Numbered from the stretch's first letter, positions 8,633 to 17,157 are shown. The stretch: 64,000 nt of DNA from Gammaproteobacteria bacterium 53_120_T64 (GCA_002162815.1 MAAT01000047.1:1-64000), one strand, 5' to 3'. The notes: generated by a model from the letters alone, not told the origin. Program-made: numbers and translations.

Positions 8633-9715
8633 ATGAATAAAGTCTGGCATGTGAATTTTGATACACGATGGACGGCCTTAGTTCGGCCGCTATCTGTGGC
8701 ACTTTGTGCAACATTACTGTCGGCTTGTCAGATGTTGGATGATGACGGTGTGTTTCGCGACCGTCACGATGACTACCAGCTAGCCAGTGAGTTACCGGTG
8801 ATTACGGTGCCCGAAGGCGCCGATAATCAGGCCTTGGGCGCGCTCTATGTGATCGCCGCCATTCCCGATACCAGCTTGTTACTGGAGCCAACGGATGGTG
8901 CGCCTAGGCCGCAACCGCTACGGGGTAACTTACTCGATGAAGAAGTGAAGGTTCAATCCTTGGGTGGTAAGCGCTGGGTCTTGACCAATCGTGCACCGAG
9001 TGAGGTGTGGCCACGAATTCGAAGTATTTTGAACCGCAATTCCCTGCCTACTGGCTATGCGGATGCCGCCTCAGGTGTACTGGAAACCGTATGGCTCGAA
9101 CTACAGGGTGATGATGTCTATAAGCACCGCTTTCAATTTCGTATTGAGCCGGGTGTGCAAGTCGATAGCACCGAAGTGGCGATCGTGCATTCACGCGTTG
9201 TTAAAGGCATGGCGTCCGGGATATGGCCCTTGCAATCCGACGATGATGTTCGCGAAAAAGCCATGGCCAATATGCTGGCCAGCGAGCTGGCGGGTGACGA
9301 GTCGAGCGGCACGGTGTCTTTACTGGCGCAGTCCATCGGTGGTGAGGCCAAGGTTGAAATAGTGACGCCGCCAGAGGCGAGCCCCTTTCTATTGCTGAAA
9401 CTCGATTATGATCGCTCTTGGGCGTCTGTTGGCTATGCCACCGGCCGCGACGGTTTCCTGCTGGTTGATCAGGATCGCAGCGCGGGGGTGTTTTACGTGC
9501 ACTACGGCGAGCCCGACGAAGAGGACGACGAGGGCTTTTTTGCCAGCCTGTTTAGTGGCGATAAAGTCGAGCAGCGCCTGTCGGTGACCTATTTGATTCG
9601 TTTGACCCGTGGCGACAAAGGTACAGAGGTGAGATTGGTCGATGCCGAGCAACAGTTACTCGAGCGCACCGAGGTGCTGCGACTCCTGAAAAAGATTCGC
9701 GCTAATCTTTCCTAA
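8633..9715 (+). CDS. bamC: Outer-membrane protein assembly factor BamC (NlpB lipoprotein)
   Basis: BamC is a lipoprotein of the BAM complex, which inserts beta-barrel proteins into the outer membrane. The product has a signal peptide with a lipobox (LLSAC-Q). The mature chain carries the conserved BamC arrangement: a flexible N-terminal segment that binds BamD, then two helix-grip domains with signature stretches such as WVLTNRAPSEVWPRI. An ATG at 8600 would add 11 residues. The ATG at 8633 places the charged region and hydrophobic core at normal signal-peptide spacing and is preferred. The gene sits 55 bp after dapA, as in other gammaproteobacteria, so co-transcription is likely. Confidence 0.92.
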   Translation: MNKVWHVNFDTRWTALVRPLSVALCATLLSACQMLDDDGVFRDRHDDYQLASELPVITVPEGADNQALGALYVIAAIPDTSLLLEPTDGAPRPQPLRGNLLDEEVKVQSLGGKRWVLTNRAPSEVWPRIRSILNRNSLPTGYADAASGVLETVWLELQGDDVYKHRFQFRIEPGVQVDSTEVAIVHSRVVKGMASGIWPLQSDDDVREKAMANMLASELAGDESSGTVSLLAQSIGGEAKVEIVTPPEASPFLLLKLDYDRSWASVGYATGRDGFLLVDQDRSAGVFYVHYGEPDEEDDEGFFASLFSGDKVEQRLSVTYLIRLTRGDKGTEVRLVDAEQQLLERTEVLRLLKKIRANLS

Positions 9716-9799
9716 GCTCATGTTGCTAGGCCAGAACTGGGTTTTCTATGCAGGTCTTGCACTCGCTTTGAGGGCGGTAGATGTAGGGTGGCCGCAGTG

Positions 9800-10558
9800 A
9801 TGCGTTTTACCTCGCTGGGCAGCGGCAGTAAGGGCAATGCCACGTTAGTGGAAGCGGACGATACCTGCCTGCTGGTCGATTGTGGTTTTTCGGCCCGCGA
9901 GCTGGAGCGCAGGCTGGCCTTGGTGCAGAGTGAGGGCACCCGGCTGAGCGCGATTCTGGTGACCCACGAGCACGGTGACCACATTAAAGGCGTCTGGACA
10001 CTAGCGCGGCGCTACCAGCTAGCGGTCTATATGACCGCTGGCACTGCTAGAGCTGTTGGGCCTCCGAGCGATGTTCCCCTACACTTAATTACGCCCCAGC
10101 AGCGCTTCCAGATAGGTGCTATCGAAGTGTTATCGGTGGCGGTGCCCCATGATGCTCGTGAGCCGGTGCAATTTGTTTTTCATTACGCGGGCCTTAAATT
10201 GGGGGTGCTGACCGACCTGGGACATATCAGCGCTCATGTGCTGGCGTGTTATCAGCGTTGCGACGCTTTATTGGTCGAGGCCAACCATGACCCAGCGATG
10301 CTAGCAGCGGGGTCCTACCCCTATGCCGTGCAGCAGCGGGTGGGTGGTGACTGGGGGCATTTAAATAATGCCCAGACGGCGGGGTTTTTGCATGTCCTTG
10401 AGCCGAGCTCGCTACAGGTTTTGATGGTGGGCCATATTAGCCAGCAGAACAACTGCCTAAGTGCCGTAGAAAGGGTGCTGGCACCACTGGCGGCGGGCCT
10501 TCCCGAGATTGTATACGCCAGTCAGGATGACTGTGTGGATTGGTTGGTTCTAGAGTAG
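9800..10558 (+). CDS. MBL-fold metallo-hydrolase, YycJ/WalJ-like
   Basis: This is a ~252-residue metallo-beta-lactamase-fold protein. It starts with MRFTSLGSGSKGNATLV, the typical opening of the YycJ/PhnP-like branch. The metal site HEHGDH is near residue 55, and later ligands occur in VPHDA, the DLGHIS stretch and EANHD. A GTG at 9788 would add four residues; the ATG at 9800 gives the conserved start. It lies between bamC and purC, the position held by an equivalent MBL gene in Pseudomonas. In Gram-positives the relative YycJ is tied to DNA/cell-wall metabolism; the role in gammaproteobacteria is unknown. Confidence 0.87.
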   Translation: MRFTSLGSGSKGNATLVEADDTCLLVDCGFSARELERRLALVQSEGTRLSAILVTHEHGDHIKGVWTLARRYQLAVYMTAGTARAVGPPSDVPLHLITPQQRFQIGAIEVLSVAVPHDAREPVQFVFHYAGLKLGVLTDLGHISAHVLACYQRCDALLVEANHDPAMLAAGSYPYAVQQRVGGDWGHLNNAQTAGFLHVLEPSSLQVLMVGHISQQNNCLSAVERVLAPLAAGLPEIVYASQDDCVDWLVLE

Positions 10559-10685
10559 GGCCAGTCGTAACATAACGGAAACTCAATACACTCACAGGTC
10601 GCGGCAAGGTGCTATTTCAGCGCATTAATCGTGTCGCGATGTTGAAGCTGATGTTCAGAACACAAGTCCAGGAGACTCTCTGACA

Positions 10686-11402
10686 ATGGAAAAACGTACA
10701 GAATTATATCAAGGTAAGGCGAAATCGGTTTTTACCACCGATGACCCCGAGACATTGATCCTGTTTTATCGCAATGATACCTCGGCTTTCGATGGTAAAA
10801 AAATCGAGCAGCTGGATCGTAAGGGCATGGTCAACAATAAGTTCAATGCCTTTATCATGGAAAAATTAGAGACCGCCGGTATTCGCACTCACTTTAAATC
10901 CCTGCTCAGCGACCAAGAGTCCCTGGTAGCGCGACTGGATATGATTCCGGTGGAATGTGTGGTGCGCAATATTTCTACCGGCAGTATTTGTCGTCGCCTG
11001 GGTGTCGAGGAGGGGCTTGCGCTGAACCCGCCGACCTTTGAGTTTTTCCTGAAGAATGATGATCTCGGCGACCCGATGATCAATGACTACCACATCAGCT
11101 CCTTTGGCTGGGCCGAGCCCGAGCATGTCGAAAAGATGAAGGTCTTAACCTTTGCCGTTAACGATGTGCTCAAAGCGCTGTTTTTGGACAGCAACATATT
11201 GCTGGTTGATTACAAGCTTGAATTTGGTATTAGCAGCGATGGCGAAGTGATACTGGGTGATGAGTTCACCCCGGATGGCTGTCGTTTATGGGATGTGGAT
11301 ACCCGTGAAAAGCTGGATAAAGACCGCTTTCGACAGGGTTTAGGCGACGTTGTGGAGTCTTATGAGCTGGTGGGTCGTAGACTGGGTCTTAGCTTCGATT
11401 AG
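10686..11402 (+). CDS. purC: Phosphoribosylaminoimidazole-succinocarboxamide synthase PurC
   Basis: PurC (SAICAR synthetase) joins CAIR and L-aspartate using ATP in purine biosynthesis. The 238-residue product has the standard length. Its hallmarks are visible: [10 protein letters not shown] at the N-terminus, the ATP/phosphate-binding [10 protein letters not shown] region, [12 protein letters not shown] near residues 91-102, and the C-terminal [20 protein letters not shown] stretch. It is preceded by a GGAGACTCTCTGACA leader. It ends the dapA-bamC-MBL-purC run. The last ~60 bases of the gene are echoed in a degenerate copy at about 13142-13205. Confidence 0.97.
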   Translation: MEKRTELYQGKAKSVFTTDDPETLILFYRNDTSAFDGKKIEQLDRKGMVNNKFNAFIMEKLETAGIRTHFKSLLSDQESLVARLDMIPVECVVRNISTGSICRRLGVEEGLALNPPTFEFFLKNDDLGDPMINDYHISSFGWAEPEHVEKMKVLTFAVNDVLKALFLDSNILLVDYKLEFGISSDGEVILGDEFTPDGCRLWDVDTREKLDKDRFRQGLGDVVESYELVGRRLGLSFD

Positions 11403-11830
11403 TCGATTTCTAAGGTTTTATTGATGCCGCGAGGCGATCTTTTCCACAGTTAGTTGTTTTACTTGAGGTTGCTTTCCTAATACCTCTGTAAGTCATTGAT
11501 TTAATATGCGCCAATAGTTAAGCTATTGATTTTGTTAGGTATTATTTTGTGACTAAAAAGTAACCATTCTGTGGCAGTATCAACGATTACGGGGCTTACT
11601 GGCAGTTGTCGGCCTGCAACCCACAGACTTATCCACAGTTATTGTGGGTAAGTGCTGTCAACTAAAACACTCAAAAAAAAGAAAATAAATAACGGGATTT
11701 CCCTAAAAATTAGTGTTAGCTCGGTCGGCCTTGTTTAACCCCGCCTTGCTCTTTGCAGAGTAAGGCGGGGTCTCTCAATCACTAAACACAATGCTCGCTA
11801 TCCTCCCGGTGTGACGATTCGCCTTGGGCG
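11300..11830 (+). repeat. Repeat copy A (long form), overlapping the purC 3' end
   Basis: This is the first of four related segments in the purC-SPFH interval. It aligns by eye along ~520 bases with copy D (13142-13690). The match begins inside the last codons of purC, continues through a shared TTTTCCACA site (11440-11448) and then the core hairpin (11627-11653, 11-bp arms ACTTATCCACA / TGTGGGTAAGT). It goes on through a shared GAAAATAAATA-CGGGATTT tail and ends near CTATCCTCCCGGTGTGA. A second hairpin lies at 11739-11770. Boundaries are approximate. Confidence 0.75.
11739..11770 (+). other. GC-rich hairpin downstream of purC
   Basis: A 9-bp perfect stem CCCCGCCTT / AAGGCGGGG with an inner CTC/GAG extension closes a six-base loop. 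It is not followed by a T-run, so it is a poor intrinsic terminator. At the matching place in repeat copy D there is a different hairpin (stem GCTTATCACA / TGTGATAAGC, about 13569-13601). Structure, not sequence, is thus kept between the two copies. Confidence 0.55.
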
Positions 11831-12369
11831 CGCACCTATTGTTGGATAGCCGACCCTTATTTAGGGCGTGTTGCCTCGCGCCCTTGTTACTTTATGTTGA
11901 TAGCTTGAACCGTTGGCCTAGGTCGGTATATAAGGCGTGCGGCGCTTCAGTTAGTATCATCGCAGTCGATCACCGGGGCCGCAGTCTATAACTCCTTACC
12001 TGGATAAGGTGTTAATCGTGGTCAAATGTGAACTGACACCCGCCGTAACATGCTGTTGGGGGTATAAGGCAAGCGCCGAGTCAGCAGGTACCTTTGGCGG
12101 CACGCTTGGCTCTGGCATACCCTGGTATGCATTATCCTCCCCGTTAATATTTGCCGTTATTTGAGCTTCGGGGGGGGTATTGGTCTGAATCTACCGGCCT
12201 CTGTGTTTTCTCAAGAATAATCTCGGCAAGCCAGTGATCAGTGACTATTTCGATAGGCTTTTGCCCAGGGGTTTTTGTGTGTGAAGGCACGCGCTACCGT
12301 TGAAGTTGCTTTGAATTGACACTTGGGCTCAATGCCTTTGTCGCTCGTTGCTGCCATCAAGCGAGTCTG

Positions 12370-12530
12370 TTTGAGATTGATTTTATTGCTCAATAATCAT
12401 TGGTCAAAAAACAAGCAATTCCGGGGAGCGCCAATGATTGCGGGCTTGCTGAGAGTTGTAGGGTGGCAGTCCACAGACTTACCCCCAGTTTTTGTGGGTA
12501 AGTACTGGCAACTGAAATACGGAAAAAACC
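12370..12530 (+). repeat. Repeat copy B (short form)
   Basis: This segment contains only the repeat core: TTGATTTTATTG, a lysine-codon-like A-rich stretch, GCGGGCTTGCTGAGAGTTGT, the hairpin (arms at 12477-12487 and 12493-12503 with one mismatch) and an ACTGAAATACGGAAAAA tail. It is almost identical to copy C over ~90 bases and more distant from A and D. The match to C may extend upstream to a shared TGCCATCAA near 12352. Two overlapping reading frames cross B and C but not A and D, so the repeat is probably not protein-coding. Confidence 0.75.
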
Positions 12531-12699
12531 AACACTGGCTTAGATCACGCTGTGAAAATTCATCCGTAAATTGATAAGAGACAGGGCTTGAGTTTTGTTG
12601 GGCGAGTTACAAGGTTTGGGTGAGCGGTGAGCAGCTTTAGCCACCGCAGTTTGTTTATCGAGCTGTTTTTTTCAATGTCACGGTGAGGGGGCATGCCAT

Positions 12700-12872
12700 C
12701 AAATAAAGTTGTAGGCCCGTTGATTTTATTGATACGCACATGCTGGTTAAAAAGTAAGCAGTTTGTGGCAGTGCCGGTGACAGCGGGCTTGCTGAGAGTT
12801 GTGGGGTGGCAGTCCACAGACTTACCCCCAGTTTTTGTGGGTAAGTGCTGTCAACTGAAATACGGAAAAACA
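12700..12872 (+). repeat. Repeat copy C (short form)
   Basis: This is a near twin of copy B. The hairpin arms are at 12820-12830 and 12836-12846, with the same ACTTACCCCCA / TGTGGGTAAGT mismatch as in B, and the tail ACTGAAATACGGAAAAA is shared. The upstream part (TTGATTTTATTG, GGTTAAAAAGTAAGCA, TTTGTGGCAGT) also aligns with copies A and D. Similarity to B is higher than to either long copy, which suggests that B and C separated most recently. Confidence 0.75.
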
Positions 12873-13141
12873 AATTGCACGGTATTTCTGAAAGCGAATA
12901 CTCATGGTAGTGACTTTGTTATAAGTATTAAACAAGCATCGCAGCTTGTCAGCGGGGCGGGGTGCCTCGGCAAGCAACATGGTGCGAGGCTGCCGTTTAT
13001 TATTCTCTTATGGAGAATTTGCTGAGTATCGCTTGGCGTAACACGAAAACTAAGCGCTCACCGCTGCGCAAGGTTTTGGTGGCAGCGATTGCCGTTAAGT
13101 TAGGTATCGCGACAGGCCTGAGTTTAGTGTTGCCACTGGGT

Positions 13142-13690
13142 GGCCTGAAAGTCTGGATAACGACGGGTTTCGACAGGGTTTAAGCGATCCTGTGGAGTTC
13201 ATCAGCTCGTTGTTTTTATAGGCGCTGCTTTAGCGTTACTTGGCCGCGTTGTAAAGGGATTTTCGTGGCTAATAGCAAGTCTTTTCCACAGTGAGCCGTT
13301 TTATTTAGCGCCGCTGTCTAAATGTCGAGGTAAGTCGTTGATTTAAGACTCGCAAGCACATAAGCAATTGATTTTAATCGATATTATTATGTGGTTAAAA
13401 AGTAGGCATTTTGTCGGAGTACCAGTGATTGCTGGGCTTACTGTGAGTTGTGGGGTGGCAGTCCACAGACTTACCCACAGCTTTTGTGAGTAAGTACTGT
13501 CAACTAAAAAGCGTTAAAAAAAAGAAAATAAATACCGGGATTTTCCTCGGCGATAGTGTTACTGCCGTTGCTTATCACAGGGCAAGCTTGGCTTTGTGAT
13601 AAGCAACATTCAGTCCCTAATACAGCTAAAGACAATAGTCGCTACTCCTCCCGTGTAACTGCTACCCTTGGCTGCGAACGGCTACTGCGC
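13142..13690 (+). repeat. Repeat copy D (long form) with a broken copy of the purC 3' end
   Basis: The segment opens with bases that match the end of purC (shared TTTCGACAGGGTTTA and GTGGAGT) but in a disrupted frame that stops at once. It then follows copy A through a TTTTCCACA site (13282-13290), the core hairpin (13469-13479 / 13485-13495), the GAAAATAAATACCGGGATTT tail and a second, different hairpin, ending near the start of the SPFH gene. It is ~530 bases, the same size as copy A. This looks like an old segmental duplication of the purC 3' end plus downstream DNA. Confidence 0.75.
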
Positions 13691-13732
13691 CATTGAGCGC
13701 TATTATCAATATCACTATTGGAGGACGTACAT

Positions 13733-14590
13733 ATGCCATTGGATAGCTCAACAATTATTTGGGGCGCGCTTATTCTCGCCGTCGTGACTTTATTTAAAGG
13801 GGTTAAACAGGTCCCCCAAGGCAGTAAGTGGGTGATACAGCGCCTCGGTAAGTATCACCGAAGCTTGCCGCCGGGCCTGCAATTTATTATTCCCTATATG
13901 GACAATGTGTCCTACAAGGTGACCACCAAGGACATCGTTCTCGATATACCCTCCCAGGAAGTGATTACCCTCGACAATGTGGTGATCATTGCCAATGCGG
14001 TGGCCTATATCAATATTTTGTCGCCGGAGAAGGCCGTTTACGGTGTCGAGGATTACGAGATAGCGATTCGCACCTTGGTGCAAACCGCGCTGCGCTCCAT
14101 CGTCGGGGAAATGAAGCTCGATGATGCCCTGTCTTCCCGGGATAAAATCAAGGTGGCTTTAAAGGCGTCGATATCTGATGATATCGCCGATTGGGGTATT
14201 ACCTTGAAAACGGTGGAGATTCAGGATATTAATCCCTCCGCGACGATGCAGTCGGCGATGGAGGAGCAGGCGGCGGCTGAGCGAGAGCGACGCGCCACCG
14301 TTACCCGTGCCGATGGTGAAAAATCGGCGGCGATTTTAGAGGCCGATGGCCGCCTCGAGGCCTCGCGCCGCGATGCCGAGGCGAAAATTGTGATCGCCAC
14401 AGCCACTAAGGAAGCCATTGAAAAAGTCACTTCGGCGATAGGTGATAATGACTTGCCGGTGATGTATCTCCTAGGCGAGCGCTACGTCGACGCCGTCAGA
14501 GATATGGCGAAGTCTGAAAATAGTAAGTTCCTTGTCTTGCCGGCTGATATTCCCGCTGCGGTGAGGGGCATTATGGGTGGCGGTAAATAG
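13733..14590 (+). CDS. qmcA: SPFH/Band 7 (stomatin/QmcA-like) membrane protein
   Basis: This protein belongs to the stomatin/prohibitin/flotillin superfamily. These proteins form membrane-anchored oligomeric cages linked to membrane microdomains and to regulation of membrane proteases (HflK/C, QmcA). A single N-terminal membrane segment (about residues 7-22) precedes the Band 7 domain (VPQGSKWVIQRLGKYHRSL..., about 28-190). An Ala/Glu-rich coiled coil (about 185-250) with AAAERERRATVTRADGEK follows. The 285-residue length fits QmcA. A TTG at 13718 would give a longer form, but GGAGG at 13720-13724 sits ideally for the ATG at 13733. The usual partner NfeD is not adjacent; an nfeD-like gene occurs at 38552. 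Confidence 0.88.
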   Translation: MPLDSSTIIWGALILAVVTLFKGVKQVPQGSKWVIQRLGKYHRSLPPGLQFIIPYMDNVSYKVTTKDIVLDIPSQEVITLDNVVIIANAVAYINILSPEKAVYGVEDYEIAIRTLVQTALRSIVGEMKLDDALSSRDKIKVALKASISDDIADWGITLKTVEIQDINPSATMQSAMEEQAAAERERRATVTRADGEKSAAILEADGRLEASRRDAEAKIVIATATKEAIEKVTSAIGDNDLPVMYLLGERYVDAVRDMAKSENSKFLVLPADIPAAVRGIMGGGK

Positions 14591-14624
14591 CTTTTAGCGA
14601 ACCCTTTGCTCAAGGCGTTTTGTA

Positions 14625-14667
14625 CAAAAAAGCCCGGACTACTTCCAATAGCTCCGGGCTTTTTTTG
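14625..14667. terminator. Bidirectional intrinsic terminator (SPFH gene / nadC)
   Basis: A hairpin with stem AGCCCGGA / TCCGGGCT is flanked by six A residues on the left and seven T residues on the right (14660-14666). It can therefore stop both the plus-strand SPFH transcript and the minus-strand nadC transcript, which converge here. Confidence 0.9.
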
Positions 14668-14696
14668 TCAGACCTTTGGTGTTTTGTCAGGCCGGT

Positions 14697-15566
14697 TTAC
14701 TGAATCCGCATCGAATAATCAACGGCTTGGCAATGCTTGGTGAGCGCCCCGGTCGAGACGAAATCAATATCGAGGTCTTGGTATTGCTCAATATTATCAG
14801 CGGCGATATTGCCCGATACTTCCAACTCTACTGCGGAGGCCTTGCTATGTGCCTGGCTAATTTTCCGTGCTTGCTGGATATCTGCATGAGAAAAGTTATC
14901 GAGCATAATGCGGTCGGCACCGGCGTCGAGGGCTTGTTGATATTCGTCGAGACTTTCCACTTCCACTTCCACCGGCTTTTGTGGGGCGATAATGCGCGCT
15001 TGGGCCACGGCCTTGGCGATGCCGCCACAGGCGGCAATATGATTTTCCTTGATTAAAAAGGCATCGAAGAGGCCAATTCGGTGATTGTCACAGCCGCCGA
15101 TCTTAACGGCATATTTTTGCGCTAGGCGCAGGCCGGGTAGTGTCTTTCGGGTGTCGAGTACCCGTATCTTTTGCTCGCCCACTCCGGCGTCGACCATTAA
15201 GCCTGCGTAGTGGCGCGACGTAGTGGCAGTGCCCGATAGGGTTTGCAAAAAGTTCAAGGCCGCTCGTTCACCGGTCAGCAATGCACGGGCATTGCCCTGC
15301 AAAGTGCAGAGCACTTGGTCAACGGCAATGGTATCGCCGTCTTTGACCGCCCAGTTCAGCGCTAGATTTGGGTCGAGTTGATGGAAGACCTCGTTGACCC
15401 AGGCGATGCCACAAACCACCGCGTCTTCACGGGTGATAATAGTGGCGCTGGATTGCTTGTCAGCGGGGATCAGTTGGGCGGTGATATCACCGCTACCAAT
15501 ATCTTCGGCCAGAGCCAGTTGTACGCTGGCGACGATATTGGCGGCCAGTGCCGAGTTTATTTCCAC
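14697..15566 (-). CDS. nadC: Nicotinate-nucleotide pyrophosphorylase (carboxylating) NadC
   Basis: NadC (quinolinate phosphoribosyltransferase) converts quinolinate and PRPP to nicotinate mononucleotide in de novo NAD synthesis. The 289-residue product shows an N-terminal EDIGSGDITAQLIP motif, ERAALNFLQTLSGTAT (about residues 98-113), DTRKTLPGLRLAQKYAV (about 137-153) with the substrate-binding Arg/Lys residues, the GGCDNHRIGL stretch, and VEVEVESLDEY followed by IMLDNFS. It is a monocistronic minus-strand gene, divergent from ampD with ~130 bp between them. Confidence 0.97.
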   Translation of the reverse strand: MEINSALAANIVASVQLALAEDIGSGDITAQLIPADKQSSATIITREDAVVCGIAWVNEVFHQLDPNLALNWAVKDGDTIAVDQVLCTLQGNARALLTGERAALNFLQTLSGTATTSRHYAGLMVDAGVGEQKIRVLDTRKTLPGLRLAQKYAVKIGGCDNHRIGLFDAFLIKENHIAACGGIAKAVAQARIIAPQKPVEVEVESLDEYQQALDAGADRIMLDNFSHADIQQARKISQAHSKASAVELEVSGNIAADNIEQYQDLDIDFVSTGALTKHCQAVDYSMRIQ

Positions 15567-15697
15567 GGAGCTTCCTCGATAAATTTTGCCGCGATTATAG
15601 CAATGCAGTTAAGCTGCGGGAATACGAGTGAGGTAATGGGGGTGAATAGTGAGTGTGTTAATCAGTGCGGTGGAGCTTTGACGTGGCTCGTGCGGTG

Positions 15698-16270
15698 ATG
15701 GCTGAGGAGGGCCGGTTGGCGGGTGCACGCCAATGCCCATCCCCGAATCAGGGTGAGAGACCGGTAGATAGCGTGGTGTCGCTACTGGTGATTCACAATA
15801 TTAGCTTGCCGCCGGGCGAGTTCGGTGGCGGTTACATCGAGCAGTTTTTTTCCAATGCCTTGCCGGTGGACGAGCACAGCTACTTTGCGGAGATTGCCGA
15901 CCTGCAGGTGTCCGCCCACCTCTTGATTGATCGCGAGGGCGAGGTGGTGCAGTTTGTCCCCTTTGCTCGGCGGGCGTGGCACGCAGGGGATTCGAGTTTT
16001 GCCGGCGCTGCCAATTGTAATGACTACGCTATCGGCATTGAACTGGAGGGTACCGACAGCGAGCCCTACAGCGATGCTCAGTACCAACGCCTCGCACAGG
16101 TGAGTCGCGAGCTTTTGGCGGCCTACCCGGCGTTAAATGCCGAGCGCATCGTTGGTCACAGTGACATTTCTCCGGGCCGTAAAACGGACCCCGGTTCGGC
16201 CTTTGACTGGCAGCGTTTTTTTGCCATGCTGGCCAGTACCGATACGACACAGGGGCATAGTGAAGGATGA
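15698..16270 (+). CDS. ampD: 1,6-anhydro-N-acetylmuramyl-L-alanine amidase AmpD
   Basis: AmpD is a cytoplasmic zinc amidase that removes the peptide from 1,6-anhydro-MurNAc peptides during cell-wall recycling and so sets the level of AmpR inducers. The zinc ligands are visible as His33 (VIHNISLPPG), His154 (VGHSDISPGRKTDPG) and Asp164, with catalytic Glu115 in GIELEG. A GTG at 15665 is possible, but homologues begin with a Met-x-Glu-Glu-Gly segment corresponding to the ATG at 15698, which gives 190 residues. The stop overlaps the ampE start (ATGA), so the two are translationally coupled. Confidence 0.95.
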   Translation: MAEEGRLAGARQCPSPNQGERPVDSVVSLLVIHNISLPPGEFGGGYIEQFFSNALPVDEHSYFAEIADLQVSAHLLIDREGEVVQFVPFARRAWHAGDSSFAGAANCNDYAIGIELEGTDSEPYSDAQYQRLAQVSRELLAAYPALNAERIVGHSDISPGRKTDPGSAFDWQRFFAMLASTDTTQGHSEG

Positions 16271-17157
16271 TTTTACTGACCATTATCTTAGCGCTGGGGC
16301 TTAGCCATTACCGGGCGCCAATGACATCGCTGCAAAATGATCGCTGGTTTTTTACCTGGCTTGCAAAGGTTTCTGGCTGGACTTTGCTGGCTAAAATCCC
16401 CGCAGGCCGGCTGCTGCTATCACTGGCCCTGCCCGTCGTGGGTTTATGGCTATTGCTGGACATACTCGCGGATATTCCGGTTCTGTTGCTATTGGCGATT
16501 GAACTCTGGGTGTTACTTTATAGCTTCGGGCGCGGTGATTTGCCGGTGGAATTAAACACGCTGCAGAGCGACCTGCGTCGCGGTGATCGCCAGGCGGCCT
16601 TTCATGTGGGGGAGCAGCTGAGTGCCGACAAGAGTAAAATGGTCGCCTTTGACTTGCCGGCGCTGGCACAGGAGCTGCGCCAGCGTGTCGCCTATGCCCA
16701 TTTTGAACGCTATCTGGCCGTTATCTTTTGGTGCCTTGTGGGCGGTGTGACAGCTGCTTTACTGTATCGTTTGTCGGTGCTTTATCGCTCGGCCCTGGTA
16801 CAGTCGCTGGACCGATCTGTCGAGGGCGAGTCGAGTTTTTCTGAGTATCTGCAATTGCGAACCGCGAGCGCATGGCTGTGCTTACTGGAGTGGCTGCCAT
16901 TGGGTTTCAACGGCCTGGTGTTGAGTCTTGTCGGCCAATTTGGTGCCGGCCTTTCCCGTTTGACATCGCGTTGGTGTAGCGGGCGGGGGAGCGCGCAAGT
17001 ACTACAGGATTTTGTGGATGATGCCTTGGCTTATCCTCGGGATAGTGAGGCGCGGTCGAAGGCCGATATTGCCGCGAGCTGTGAGCAAATAGCGGGGCTG
17101 TTTCAACGTGTCTTAGTTTGCTGGCTGTGCTTGCTGGCGTTGGGGCTGATCTTATAG
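16267..17157 (+). CDS. ampE: AmpE, beta-lactamase regulatory membrane protein
   Basis: AmpE is an integral inner-membrane protein encoded after ampD in many gammaproteobacteria. Its biochemical role is unclear, though it has been described as a sensory or cobalamin-synthesis-like (CbiB-related) protein. The 296-residue product has about four membrane segments (roughly residues 2-18, 47-80, 145-170 and 275-296) and the conserved FTWLAKVSGW and RFYWDG-like central region of the family. The start overlaps the ampD stop by four bases. It converges with ampG, leaving four bases between the stops. Confidence 0.9.
   Translation: MILLTIILALGLSHYRAPMTSLQNDRWFFTWLAKVSGWTLLAKIPAGRLLLSLALPVVGLWLLLDILADIPVLLLLAIELWVLLYSFGRGDLPVELNTLQSDLRRGDRQAAFHVGEQLSADKSKMVAFDLPALAQELRQRVAYAHFERYLAVIFWCLVGGVTAALLYRLSVLYRSALVQSLDRSVEGESSFSEYLQLRTASAWLCLLEWLPLGFNGLVLSLVGQFGAGLSRLTSRWCSGRGSAQVLQDFVDDALAYPRDSEARSKADIAASCEQIAGLFQRVLVCWLCLLALGLIL

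Larger units (their letters stand above)
11403..13732. other. 2.3 kb non-coding interval between purC and the SPFH gene
   Basis: No convincing gene was found. The frames longer than 60 codons (12323-12574, 12693-13025, 12962-13183) cross repeats, lack ribosome binding sites and are not kept between repeat copies. The interval is built around four copies of one repeat (A-D), separated by unique spacers at 11831-12369, 12531-12699 and 12873-13141 in which nothing is recognised. An unstudied non-coding RNA is possible but no promoter-terminator pair is evident. Confidence 0.6.

Noticed and set aside
11739-11770. Intrinsic terminator for purC
   Set aside because: The hairpin is strong but lies ~340 bases downstream and is not followed by a T-run, so it is listed only as a hairpin.
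12323-13183. Short frames at 12323-12574, 12693-13025 and 12962-13183 as genes
   Set aside because: They are translations of repeat copies B and C or spacer DNA, have no ribosome binding sites, and their shared peptide is broken by an indel in copies A and D.
11620-13500. CRISPR array formed by the four hairpin repeats
   Set aside because: Repeats are more than 90 bases, diverged, and separated by hundreds of bases of unequal length.
11403-13733. Chromosomal replication origin in the purC-SPFH gap (DnaA-like boxes, AT-rich tails)
   Set aside because: Only three good boxes in 2.3 kb, no dnaA, dnaN, gyrB, rpmH or parAB nearby, and no cluster of AT-rich 13-mers. Kept only as a weak observation about the repeats.
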